Made by a program: the position numbers and the translations under genes
In this document: piece after piece, positions 1 through 7,730 of the stretch
How the letters are laid out: each line of letters begins with the position of its first letter
Numbering within the stretch: position 1 is the first letter of the stretch
The notes under the pieces: model-generated
Told to the model about the DNA's origin: nothing
What the model saw: only the letters and a program-made list of their open reading frames with translations
The model's database searches: none
NCBI GenBank assembly: GCA_003024985.2
Contig: PXIH01S0023888.1
Source of the DNA: Euperipatoides rowelli
Taxonomy: Eukaryota > Onychophora > Udeonychophora > Euonychophora > Peripatopsidae
DNA length: 12,148 nt
Direction: 5' to 3' (one strand)

Positions 1-79
1 AATTAAGTTACAATAAATATAAAAGAAAATGAAAAGGACAAAAAGCACTAATCTAGAAGTAATTAAACACCCAAATTGA

Positions 80-322
80 TCACTTCAAAAATGTTAGGAA
101 TAGGAGATATTTTATATCTCTGAGTTCTGCACTTAGGCAAACACAGTTTATTAGCAGCTCTTGTGGCGCTACCAGACAGTCAAGTCGAATGTTAGGTCTA
201 ACTTCACGATAGACAGATAGAAATTTAACAGCATATTTCATAAATAGATGATTTCTACTATTCTTGAGAGTATCCAAGCCAAACAGTATGAAGAGATTCA
301 CAATAACTCTTATACTAAGAGT
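80..322 (-). CDS. Unrecognised minus-strand ORF, possibly an exon or old repeat fragment
   Basis: An 80-codon stop-free stretch on the minus strand ends at a TGA at 80-82 and is preceded by an in-frame TAA at 323-325. There is no ATG near the 5' end: the first start-like codon is a GTG at 299-301, so if coding it is more likely part of an exon than a whole gene. The predicted peptide contains a mixed hydrophobic and charged stretch (KFLSVYREVRPNIRLDCLV), and the DNA is visibly richer in G+C than its flanks. I do not recognise the family, and no catalytic motif, signal peptide or membrane segment is clear. At this A+T content a stop-free run of this length is expected about once or more per window by chance, so the call is weak. 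It could also be a fragment of a mobile element. Confidence 0.15.
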   Translation of the reverse strand, partial: TLSIRVIVNLFILFGLDTLKNSRNHLFMKYAVKFLSVYREVRPNIRLDCLVAPQELLINCVCLSAELRDIKYLLFLTFLK

Positions 323-548
323 TTAAGACAATTTTAACAACCCTTTTCTGGGCACGCTCTAAATTCCTAATTTGGGATTTCGTAATAGAGTTTGTCCATA
401 TTACGCAAAAGTTAGGGATGTGCTTGTTACATAGAATAATTGGTTATATAAAAGTTAGTGTTTATTTGCTTTATTTGTTGTCTTTTGATCGAGTTGATCA
501 AAAATCAGACTGTTATATAGACTGCATTGTTTTTGTTTTTATTTTTAG

Positions 549-655
549 ACTTTTCACAAATCAAACTTCATGCACAAGATGAAGTTGACGAACATTTTCA
601 TCTGAAACAATTAGAAGAAAAAAATTGTCCTAAATTAACCGTTTACATAGTCTGA
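549..655 (+). CDS. Candidate exon of an unrecognised gene (possibly terminal)
   Basis: A T-rich tract (about 528-546) ends in TTTTTAG at 542-548, a good match to a metazoan 3' splice site. Directly after it, in the frame GAC TTT TCA (codon starts 548, 551, 554), 35 codons are open to a TGA at 653-655. The peptide is hydrophilic and coding-like, with an acidic segment HAQDEVDEHFHLKQLEEKN followed by CPKLTVYIV, which looks like a helix then a beta strand. No strong GT donor lies inside, so it would be either a last exon or an exon with a weak donor near CC|GTTTAC at 640. I do not recognise the protein. AT-rich sequence produces acceptor-like tracts often, so this rests mainly on amino-acid texture. 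Protein homology would decide it. Confidence 0.25.
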
Positions 656-1866
656 CAGAAATGACAAAATTGGTTATAAATTTTTTCTATTTTTAATTCT
701 TTAAAATGTTATCTAATGTAAGATTAGGAATGTTTAGGAAATGATTCATTCTTGACTTCCTGGCAAATTTAGGTTACTTTTATTTTATTTCTTTAAATGA
801 CAAACGATTGTTATGAATTGATTTCATTTTTTATTTTAAAGATGCTGTCAAAAATCTTTTGTCTTCCATTTTATAAAACCTCTACAGTATATAAATTATA
901 CACTGTGTATATCAAAAATGATTTGTGTAGTAAATTTTCTGATTGTGATCTTTGACATGACCAAGCTATAAATCTTATTTATGAACTATTTCTAAGTTTC
1001 TATAACTAGCTGTAAAAGGGGATAATTTTTCTTTAGCTGTTGCATCCAATCATCATTTTTACATTATAGGGAGATATTCCTAATCATTGGCCTAGTTTCT
1101 ATAAAGCCCACTAACCCTGGCATTGAAAACATTGATCAAACTGCGAGACTAAAACCCCAAATGATATTTTGATGAATGGAAATCATGAAATTATCAGCAG
1201 GCTCTCCTAAAAAAATAATCGGGCAGTTTTATATTATTTTATTTATTAAGAAAAAATATATCAAATTGTTAGACAACAGCTAAAAAAAATAAAGACTAAT
1301 TGTATAGAAAATAATGTAAAATGACTTTTTGACCTGGATAAGCTCCTCCCTCTTTCCCAATGGTACTAACCCTACAATTTTTTTAAAAAAATTATCAAAT
1401 GCCTTTTCACTACAAAATAAAATGCATATAGATTTGATATAGTGATTACAAAGATTAAAAGGACACAAAATAAATAGATAAATTTTAAGATTTAATATTG
1501 TCACAAATCTAAAAAATAAATAGATGCCTGTAGTGGGTGGGAAGGGGGGGGGGGTATAAATTTATTATTTTATGAGTCACAACAACCAAAAGATTTGGAA
1601 CACTAACTCTAGATCCAAAAGTTGGACATTGATGGAAATACTTATTGTTTTCAAATGCTCTAAACATAAATGTTAATTAGAACCAAGAAGCGAACAGCTT
1701 TGAGACACCTGTGAAGGTAAAGCAAGTTGAAATCAGTTGTCTGATTCCATCAGACCTCTTAATATGGCAGCTTTGGTTTTTTTTGTCCACCATGTCAACC
1801 ATATTGTCCACTGCTTGCTTGATTCATTGAGTTTGACATGCATCAGATGTTAAATAAATCTAAGTC
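656..1866. other. AT-rich stretch with no gene seen
   Basis: About 1.2 kb of AT-rich sequence with frequent stops in all frames. Visible items are an 11-base G run at 1544-1554 and an 8-bp inverted pair CATGTCAA/TTGACATG at 1791-1798 and 1833-1840. The minus-strand ORF at 1280-1504 is low-complexity Leu/Ile/Phe/Lys and looks like chance. Confidence 0.6.
1544..1554 (+). repeat. Poly-G run (11 G)
   Basis: Eleven consecutive G bases follow a G-rich lead-in (GTGGGTGGGAAGG). It stands out strongly in this AT-rich background and is probably length-polymorphic. Confidence 0.9.
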
Positions 1867-1935
1867 ATGTGTCCAGTGTCAAGTGTCCAGAGTCAAGTGT
1901 CCAGTGTCAAGTGTCCAGAGTCAAGTGTCCAGTGT
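1867..1935 (+). repeat. 14-bp tandem repeat, nearly 5 copies, two alternating variants
   Basis: Copies start at 1867, 1881, 1895, 1909 and 1923; the last is 13 bp. The unit is AAGTGTCCAGTGTC. Copies 2 and 4 read ...CCAGAGTC while copies 1, 3 and 5 read ...CCAGTGT, so the true higher-order period is 28 bp. The first copy begins AT instead of AA. No coding potential is implied because 14 is not a multiple of 3. Confidence 0.95.
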
Positions 1936-2374
1936 ATTAAAAACATAAATACATTCTTTATTTTTTCGAAAAGTTATGGAAAATTGATTTTTATTTTACA
2001 GTTTATAATGTTATCCTAATAACAATGTTGCCTAGTAGTATTCTAAGCAAATCATATCCTTTGCAAAGAGACACTCATAGATTATGAGAGGTATTTGTAA
2101 TTTTTAGTGTGAGATTTTGACTGTCAGGTTTAGGTGCTTTGTTTTCAAAACTTAAAGGACGGATGAACAGACCGACAAAACAAAATTTAAATTCATACGA
2201 TTTGTTAGGATTTTGAGACCACTTCAGTGCAGAAAACTTCAAAAGTGATGACTCTAGTGTCTAAAAATTAAATTATATTGTATACCAATGAATTCACGGA
2301 CAAACATAAATTTAAAATGTAACTCAAAACAATTTTGTCATCTTGTGTCTCAGGATNAAGAGTTATACTGTGCA

Positions 2375-2396
2375 CAGATAGACAGACAGACGGACA
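2375..2396 (+). repeat. GACA-type microsatellite tract
   Basis: The tract reads CAGATAGACAGACAGACGGA and then CA, a degenerate (GACA)n array. A related motif (GGACGGATGAACAGACCGAC) lies upstream near 2158-2177 on the same strand, so the two may bracket one old repeat. Confidence 0.7.
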
Positions 2397-3554
2397 AACT
2401 GAAGACAAAGGGAAACATGAGCACATTAAAAAAACACGATGAGAAGGAGGAGGAATGAAAACTATGAGGGAATTGGAATACAGAGTTTAAAAAGTAGGTT
2501 ACTTGAACCAAATAACCTCTTTTTGGACAAGTCATAAAAAAAAAAAAAGATACAAATTGAATTCAAGATAAAACAAAACATTTCAACATTTTCAGTTTGG
2601 CATATTTTTAAAAATGATTTATTATTTGAGATTTGTAATTATTTTTTCCCCAGACATCTTGTAAAAAAAAAATTGTTAAACGACTGAAAAAAAAAATTAA
2701 TTCAGAAATTGGTAAACATTTTAGCTTTTTCATAGATTGAAAAGCTATTAGCAAGAGATGTAATTTAAAAATTACTTATTTTGTGGTATGCTATTATGGT
2801 AAAATAACAAATTAACTGCAGTCTGATCTGTGTGTGTCTACCTGGGCAGAAAAATAGTCAGCCATTTGGCTGCATTTCCTTAGCAGCGGAATTTCTATGG
2901 TCTAAACCTTCATCAAAATATGCATAAACATTTTTTTTTATATTAATATACAAATACTTGGTTTTTGTTGTGTTTTTGTGTTTGGGCTTGCTTCAAAGAG
3001 TATTTTAACAAATTGAATCGGATAATATTTTTGTATAATCTAAATTATATTTATCTCTTATGAAGCAGCAGAGGGGATTATTTTTTTTCTAGACCTGGAA
3101 ATGTCCCGATCAATAATATTTACAGCAGTCATTTTATTCTTAGATTATTATTGATGACAAAATTAATGTTATGGAGTTAATCATTATAATATGTTTACAA
3201 ACATTAATACTTTTCCTTTTCAATTTACTATAAGAAGAAAATAATTCTCCCATGACTACACATCATGAAAAACTTGATCATAGGGGAGTTAGTTGCTTCT
3301 GTAACAGTTTAACATCCATTAAAAAACAAAAACTTTAGAATCCTCTTGAAAGGATGGAAATTGCCGTGGATTCTGTAGTATATACTTTTGGATATCTTGT
3401 GGTTCTCTTTTATTTTTATGATAAATTTTCCTCAGAAGAAAAAAAAATAGTAGCAAGATAAAAGTGCTGATCTTGTCAATAATATGAAAGAAAAGATCAT
3501 ATCTGTTATAGTTTAGACTAATATGTGATGTCTAAAATCATATTTTTGCTTTGC

Positions 3555-3602
3555 ACAAATATTATAAGAGCTGGCAACGGAAAAAAATTTCAAAGTGCAA
3601 AT
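3555..3602 (+). repeat. Diverged dispersed repeat fragment, copy 1
   Basis: This segment aligns by eye to 5720-5765 in direct orientation. Shared blocks are ACAAAT, AGAGCTGGCA, GAAAA/AAATT and TGCAAAT, with a few small indels and roughly three quarters identity. It may be a fragment of an interspersed repeat too short to classify. Confidence 0.4.
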
Positions 3603-4059
3603 GGAGTAGTATGATTGAGTTAAATTTTTAATTTAAGCTGTTAACTGATTGAATGTTTGTTAAACTTTAAATAATTCATGAATGAAACAGATAAACAAAA
3701 GTGAATATTATCAAATATTGTAATATTTACAATTTTTCCATCCAATATTTTAAATTAGCATTCTTATGAATATAACTGAAGCCAATAGGCGGTGTTAATT
3801 AATATCCACACTTGCTGATAGATATTCCATCTTTCTTCGTGCTCTGAAAATGCACAAAAATGATGACCCATAAACAGAANGTAATAATCTGACTGTCCAG
3901 GTTAAGTCTGACAAGATTTTGTTTATTCGACTGTAATCTATGCAATCATTGGGTTAAACGTGAATATTTGACCACAAAATTTGAAGGAAATCATAATTTT
4001 TCTTGACCATGTATCAGATAATCACACCATGAATTATTAGATCTTTTGAATACTGAGGA

Positions 4060-4314
4060 CAGATTCCGTTATCTGCCCACCAATATGGCTGATGGACATA
4101 AGTTAAAATTATTAAAATCGGTGCTCAGCTAAAAATTATTTCACCTCTAGATTATCCTATGGTTCAGGGTTACATTAAGGTTTGGACTGTAAAAAAAATA
4201 TACTAAAATTGGCGAGAGAAAAAAATGCTAATTATACATGCTACTATGTTTTAGTTGTCGCGCAACTCCTAACACCTAACGTTAATTATGTTCGTGGGCA
4301 GATAACTGAATCTG
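4060..4314. mobile_element. MITE-like non-autonomous DNA transposon
   Basis: A 21-bp terminal inverted repeat bounds a 255-bp segment. The left end at 4060-4080 starts CAGATTCCGTTATCTGCCCA, and the right end at 4294-4314 is its reverse complement with one mismatch (CAGATTCAGTTATC...). The interior has no ORF and includes GGTTCAGGGTTACATTAAGG and CTAACGTTAAT motifs. This size and form fit a miniature inverted-repeat element moved in trans by a transposase encoded elsewhere. No convincing target-site duplication flanks the outer ends. If the true ends lie slightly inside (TA|TCTGCCCAC...GTGGGCAGA|TA), a TA duplication typical of Tc1/mariner elements would fit, but this is not decided by the sequence. 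Confidence 0.65.
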
Positions 4315-4720
4315 ACCAAACATTTTTGTGAACAAAAAACTTTGGCGGAATACTTGAACATAAAAATAGGGGGAAAAGTAGAGGCAGTTCTTTTATTATA
4401 GTCATATTCTAGAACTACAGTATATTAAAATTTATTATTATAGGCCTATGCATTTATCACAAAACAATAGTTATAGTTATATTTCAACATTCGGTATTGA
4501 CGCACCAAAAATTATATTTATATAAATGCTGTATATTGTATTATACATTATATGCTCAATTAAATTAAATATGTAGTTAAATTACTTACGGTAGAATTTT
4601 CTACAAATAAAAATAACATATAAATCAATTTGCGCAATTAAAATTTTGTTTATTGCTGTCAACTAAATTTAAGTATGCACATGTACGCATATGGCAAAAA
4701 AAATAATGTTGGAGATAACT
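4315..4720. other. AT-rich stretch with no gene seen
   Basis: No credible ORF, RNA gene or repeat was recognised. The sequence has several TA-rich runs and a TATAGGCCTATG-like motif near 4440. Confidence 0.5.
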
Positions 4721-4747
4721 GTGCAATATGCAGTTTGCATACTGCAC
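4721..4747. repeat. Short hairpin (11-bp stem, 5-nt loop)
   Basis: GTGCAATATGC at 4721-4731 pairs with GCATACTGCAC at 4737-4747 across the loop AGTTT, with a single mismatch. It is compact and could form a stem in RNA or single-stranded DNA. No T-tract follows, so it is not a convincing terminator, and nothing ties it to an RNA gene. Confidence 0.55.
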
Positions 4748-4786
4748 AATATTGTTTACAACAAGATTTTTCTGGCTTATACATAG

Positions 4787-4794
4787 CCTACATG
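4787..4794. repeat. Imperfect 8-bp target-site duplication, left copy
   Basis: CCTACATG here and CATACATG at 5246-5253 match in 7 of 8 positions and directly abut the proposed ends of the 4795-5245 element. Eight-bp duplications are the hallmark of hAT elements. Confidence 0.4.
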
Positions 4795-5245
4795 CATTGC
4801 GGAGTCCTGGAGGGAAAGGTGGCACCAAGGCATGTGCCTCCCCCCCCCCTTATCAAATTTTTTTTTTAATATATATATATTAAACCAAAGGGAGAAAAGT
4901 ACAAATAATGGATTACAATCCAAAAAAGTAGTAAAAATAATTGATTAAAAAAAAAAAGTAATAAACCATGTTCCCCTCCATCCATTGCCATTTTGTCCTG
5001 AACCCTATCCTGAATGTAAATAATTGCGTTTTTGATTAATATAATTCAAGCTGCTAAATTTAATAGTTGTATTGCACAAAAGAAAGTACAAATAATTGAT
5101 TAAAAATGCTATAATCATAATAAAATTTATGTAGACTATGTTCTAAAATTTTTAACCTTTTAATTAAAATTTTAGGCTATTAATTAAATATTTTTATTAT
5201 AAAGATTGCTTATAGCATCATTTTTTTTTCCTGGATCCTCCCCTG
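4795..5245. mobile_element. Probable decayed hAT-type non-autonomous element
   Basis: The right end reads CCTGGATCCTCCCCTG (5230-5245); its reverse complement CAGGGGAGGATCCAGG resembles the widespread hAT-like end CAGTGGCGGATCCAGG, as I recall that pattern. The left end CATTGCGGAGTCCTGG (4795-4810) matches the same pattern in about 10 of 16 positions. Near-identical 8-bp flanks (CCTACATG and CATACATG) support an insertion. The interior carries a 10-base C run (4840-4849), a 10-base T run with an (AT)n tract (about 4859-4881), and a partial internal duplication of GTACAAATAAT[T/G]GATTA (near 4900 and 5087). There is no transposase ORF. The ends are diverged, so the boundaries are a best guess. 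Confidence 0.4.
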
Positions 5246-5253
5246 CATACATG
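5246..5253. repeat. Imperfect 8-bp target-site duplication, right copy
   Basis: CATACATG directly follows the proposed right end of the 4795-5245 element and matches the left flank CCTACATG in 7 of 8 positions. Confidence 0.4.
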
Positions 5254-5852
5254 TGTGTACATTTATTTTGGTTAGTTGACCAACTAACAAAATTTTGAGT
5301 AATTTGATTTCTGATACGTTAATTTAATTTGCCTAAACTTATAGCATAACTTAGTAAATTAACTATTTAATAATAATAATAGTTTATTCATTAGTAAAAT
5401 ATTACAAAAAAATTAAACCATTCAAAATATACAATAAGGCTGTCATAAACCTGTTTGTGGTGTGTCATATCAAAACAAACAAAAATATAAATAACAGCAA
5501 ACAAATTTCTTTTTTACATCTTATCATAGAAATATAAACATTTTTCCCTTTCCCTCATTCATCAAAATGTAAAACAATGAGATTTCCTTTTTAATCACAG
5601 AAATATATTGAAGAAGAAAAAAAGTAAAGTAAATTTCTTGCAACACTTCCAAAATGCTTATGGAATAAGTTTACTAGTTGAAAATCACTGAATTAGATCA
5701 TGCTTTCACTTAATAGCCTACAAATCCCATCAGAGCTGGCAGTGAAAACAAATTCCAATGCAAATTTCCATGGTGTGTCTCCACTCATAAATCGCGTATT
5801 TCAGTGATGCAACAATTTTCTGCTTCTCTTAGAATTCATTGAAAAGATTATA
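5254..5852. other. AT-rich stretch with no gene seen
   Basis: No credible gene. It contains a short (AAT)n tract at 5369-5380 and the second copy of a small dispersed repeat at 5720-5765. Confidence 0.5.
5720..5765 (+). repeat. Diverged dispersed repeat fragment, copy 2
   Basis: This is the direct-orientation partner of 3555-3602, sharing ACAAAT, AGAGCTGGCA and TGCAAAT at matching spacings. It lies about 90 bp upstream of the hAT insertion and is not part of that element. Confidence 0.4.
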
Positions 5853-5860
5853 CAGACAAT
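5853..5860. repeat. 8-bp target-site duplication (CAGACAAT), left copy
   Basis: CAGACAAT here is repeated exactly at 6836-6843, immediately outside both ends of the hAT element. An exact 8-bp duplication is diagnostic of hAT insertion. Confidence 0.92.
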
Positions 5861-5877
5861 CAAAGTTGCACGATTTT

Positions 5878-5953
5878 AATCAAGTGATTTAAATCAAATG
5901 ATTAAATCACGATTTAATCAAGTGATTTAAATCAAATGATTAAATCACGATTT
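5878..5953 (+). repeat. 38-bp perfect tandem duplication in the hAT 5' subterminal region
   Basis: Two identical 38-bp units (5878-5915 and 5916-5953) start AATCAAGTGATTTAAATCAA and are followed by a partial third unit (GATTTAAATCAC). Each contains palindromic ATTTAAAT cores. Such subterminal arrays commonly serve as transposase binding sites in hAT elements, and that role is inferred here. Confidence 0.92.
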
Positions 5954-6223
5954 AAATCACAAGAAAAAAATCATGATTTAAATCAAATTGTTAAAGGTCT
6001 AATGAAATGCTATTTCTTTTATATTTTTACGATTGATTTTCAAAGATAATTTCTAAAAATTAAAATCCACTTATAAAAATTAATAAAGGAGTTATTTGCA
6101 AATTGATTTTAAAATTATCGGCCAGTAGCTCCTCCCCCTTGAAATATTATTGTCTATAGTCTATCTATACTATTCGCAAGGCAGAGCTGAATTTAAGAAC
6201 CTAACAGCAAAAATTACAAGCTT

Positions 6224-6679
6224 ATGGCTGGCAAGCTCCCAAAGCCCACCCAAAAGCATATGACCATGAACACATGCTCAGCGTGTAGCTTAAAACAATA
6301 TTCAAGAATGTTGTATCTCTATTTGTATTTTAAATTTACTTATAATCTACTACTTGACCCCAGGTACAAAGGAAGAAATCTTAGTCCTTCTGAAATTGAA
6401 ACAAATTGAATTTGCTCATGCATCCATGAAACCATTTGCCTTACAGTATAAAGTGGATACTTTGCATCAAATATCTCATCTTGCCTGATGGATGTCCTTT
6501 ACATTTCAAGTTCATTTAGAGATTTCTGTGATTAATCTTCTAAAAAGCTTTTCGCAGCATTTTTGTCAAGTGCAGCAGTAGAGAGAATTTTTAGTTGGTG
6601 GCATTCTTTAGGGTATTTGCTGTTAAGCAGGACTCATGTAACAAATAATATTTATTTGAATCTGAGTCAGATTTGTTAA
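6224..6679 (+). pseudogene. hAT transposase remnant (C-terminal part, internally deleted)
   Basis: One plus-strand frame carries two conserved hAT blocks. At 6347-6400 the frame reads LLLDPRYKGRNLSPSEIE, the LDPRYK motif found in the catalytic core's C-terminal half in hAT/ZBED-like transposases. At 6563-6598 it reads LSSAAVERIFSW, the signature of the C-terminal dimerisation domain (Dimer_Tnp_hAT), followed by HVTNNIYLNLSQIC and a stop at 6677-6679. Both blocks are in the same frame but separated by TGA (6407-6409), TAA (about 6449) and TAA (about 6533). The gap is about 70 codons where intact proteins have clearly more, so an internal deletion is likely. The zinc-finger BED domain and the first catalytic Asp are absent. 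The ATG at 6224 is incidental. The protein is non-functional. Confidence 0.88.
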
Positions 6680-6738
6680 AATATAATTAAAGTTCAAAAT
6701 GTTTATCTAAAATTTAAGGCTATGATTTTAATTTTAAT

Positions 6739-6797
6739 CAAAAAAATCCGATTTAAATAAAAAAAATCAGATTTAAATCAAAAAAATCTGATTTTTT
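6739..6797 (+). repeat. About 20-bp tandem repeat in the hAT 3' subterminal region
   Basis: Three diverged units of the form AAAAAAATC[C/A/T]GATTTAAAT end in a T-rich tract. They mirror the ATTTAAATC repeats at the left end of the element and probably served as transposase binding sites. Confidence 0.8.
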
Positions 6798-6835
6798 TTT
6801 ATTTTTTAAAAATATCGGATTTTTATGCAACCCTG

Positions 6836-6843
6836 CAGACAAT
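6836..6843. repeat. 8-bp target-site duplication (CAGACAAT), right copy
   Basis: Exact match to 5853-5860, directly after the terminal CCCTG of the hAT element. Confidence 0.92.
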
Positions 6844-6868
6844 GCCAATTCTGTACACTCATTGGCAT
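6842..6868. repeat. 8-bp inverted repeat
   Basis: ATGCCAAT at 6842-6849 and ATTGGCAT at 6861-6868 are perfect complements around an 11-base spacer. The left arm overlaps the hAT target-site duplication. Function unknown, and it could be chance. Confidence 0.5.
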
Positions 6869-6898
6869 ATTATCCTATAGTCCCAAAAGACTTTTTGC

Positions 6899-6954
6899 CT
6901 AGGTCCCAATCAAAATCAATGTTTAAAAAAATATTGATTTTGATCGGGCCCTAA
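6899..6954. repeat. 22-bp inverted repeat hairpin
   Basis: The left arm (6899-6920, CTAGGTCCCAATCAAAATCA...) and right arm (6933-6954) are complementary at 19 of 22 positions around a 12-base AT-rich loop. The whole palindrome is 56 bp and could be a relic of two transposon ends brought together by internal deletion, or a very small foldback. No ORF. Confidence 0.7.
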
Positions 6955-6977
6955 TCACATATAAGAAGTATTTCTTT

Positions 6978-6994
6978 AAAAAAAAAAAAAAAAA
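6978..6994 (+). repeat. Poly-A run (17 A)
   Basis: Seventeen consecutive A bases. No retroposon body with a matching target duplication is evident upstream, so it is treated as a simple repeat. Confidence 0.9.
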
Positions 6995-7628
6995 CTACTA
7001 TTAACAAATTAACTTTGCTGAATTAAAACTTTTAGAGTGTGTCTACAACTACGCAATACATTTGTGTCATGCTATACAAACAGGGCGAATATTACTTTTT
7101 TTTACAAATGGGTTTGATTTGATGACTTCAGTTTAGACTGTTGACAATTGAGCAAGTCATCAAGCAGCGACATTACCCTCGTTCACATTGGTTCTAGTAG
7201 AACAAGCAAGTAGCGCAATCACAGTCAAACGGTACTTAAGGGGTATAAGAAACCTAAGAGTGTAAGAAACAAAAAAAAAATAGTGTAAATACATTAATTA
7301 TTGTGACAGAAGAACACGGATAGCTGTTTTTATAAGAAATTTTAACTTACTGTAAATATATTTTATTTTGTTTTTTATATATTCATTTTTATTTAAAATA
7401 TTCATTTGTTATTTGACATTTATTTTTATTTAAAGCTATCATGATTCAAATAGCCTCAATGTAAATGTTGCATTATATTGGGTTTTCATTGTCTATTACT
7501 TTATTTAAAAATTTCATTATTTTAAAAAATTGATTAAAAGTAGGCCTACAAAAAATTTAATTTGAAAAATATAAATCTCTATCATATACAGTGTAGGCTA
7601 CTTTATTTTAAAGGTGAGAAAAATAACT
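6995..7628. other. Stretch with no gene seen; 7040-7260 relatively G+C-rich
   Basis: About 200 bp at 7040-7260 is less AT-rich than its surroundings and ends near a 10-A run (about 7270-7279). That could be an old retroposed sequence, but no tRNA-like promoter box, target duplication or ORF supports the idea. The rest is AT-rich and featureless. Confidence 0.4.
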
Positions 7629-7730
7629 TATGAATGTGGTACCTTATACAGAAATGTATGAAAAACATTTGTTTTGTCTCAATAAAATGAGATTGAATTT
7701 TAAAATGTTCTTTATTCTTTGTGATTTCAG

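Larger units (their letters stand above)
1936..4059. other. AT-rich stretch with no gene seen
   Basis: About 2.1 kb without a credible reading frame. It holds a GACA-type tract (2375-2396), A-runs near 2535-2550, ambiguous bases at 2357 and 3880, and a 48-bp segment at 3555-3602 that resembles 5720-5765. An acceptor-like TTTTTTTTCTAG at about 3083-3092 is followed by only about 20 open codons, which is not enough to call an exon. Confidence 0.55.
5861..6835 (+). mobile_element. Degenerate hAT-superfamily DNA transposon
   Basis: A 975-bp element bounded by short inverted ends: CAAAGTTGCA on the left (5861-5870) and TGCAACCCTG on the right (6826-6835), whose reverse complement CAGGGTTGCA differs at two positions. 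A perfect 8-bp duplication CAGACAAT flanks both ends. Subterminal regions are built of ATTTAAATC-type repeats, typical of hAT transposase binding regions. The interior keeps two recognisable pieces of the transposase, on the plus strand. Full-length hAT elements are usually 2.5-5 kb, so most of the coding region has been lost and the remainder carries stops. It is a dead copy that could at best be moved in trans. The exact duplication contrasts with the decayed coding region and argues that the copy may have been defective when it inserted. Confidence 0.92.

Noticed and set aside
841-876. Acceptor-like TTTTATTTTAAAG followed by an open peptide DAVKNLLSSIL
   Set aside because: The frame stops after 11 codons and no donor lies within it; too short to support.
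1280-1504. Minus-strand ORF of 74 codons
   Set aside because: Its peptide is dominated by Leu, Ile, Phe and Lys as expected of AT-rich chance frames, it has no coding texture, and its flanks show no splice or start context.
2350-2535. Minus-strand ORF rich in Ser, Phe and Cys
   Set aside because: It is the reverse of a GACA and GGAGGAGG-type purine-rich tract, which gives stop-free low-complexity translation, and it contains an ambiguous base.
3093-3160. Acceptor-like TTTTTTTTCTAG followed by about 20 open codons
   Set aside because: The peptide is hydrophobic, the frame ends quickly and no donor is clear.
4625-4869. Overlapping ORFs on both strands around 4625-4869
   Set aside because: They run through a hairpin, a C run and the end of a decayed transposon; the peptides have no family resemblance.
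6978-7279. SINE or processed retroposon ending in an A-run
   Set aside because: A-runs at 6978-6994 and about 7270 lack a recognisable tRNA-like head or flanking duplication, so no retroposon can be called.
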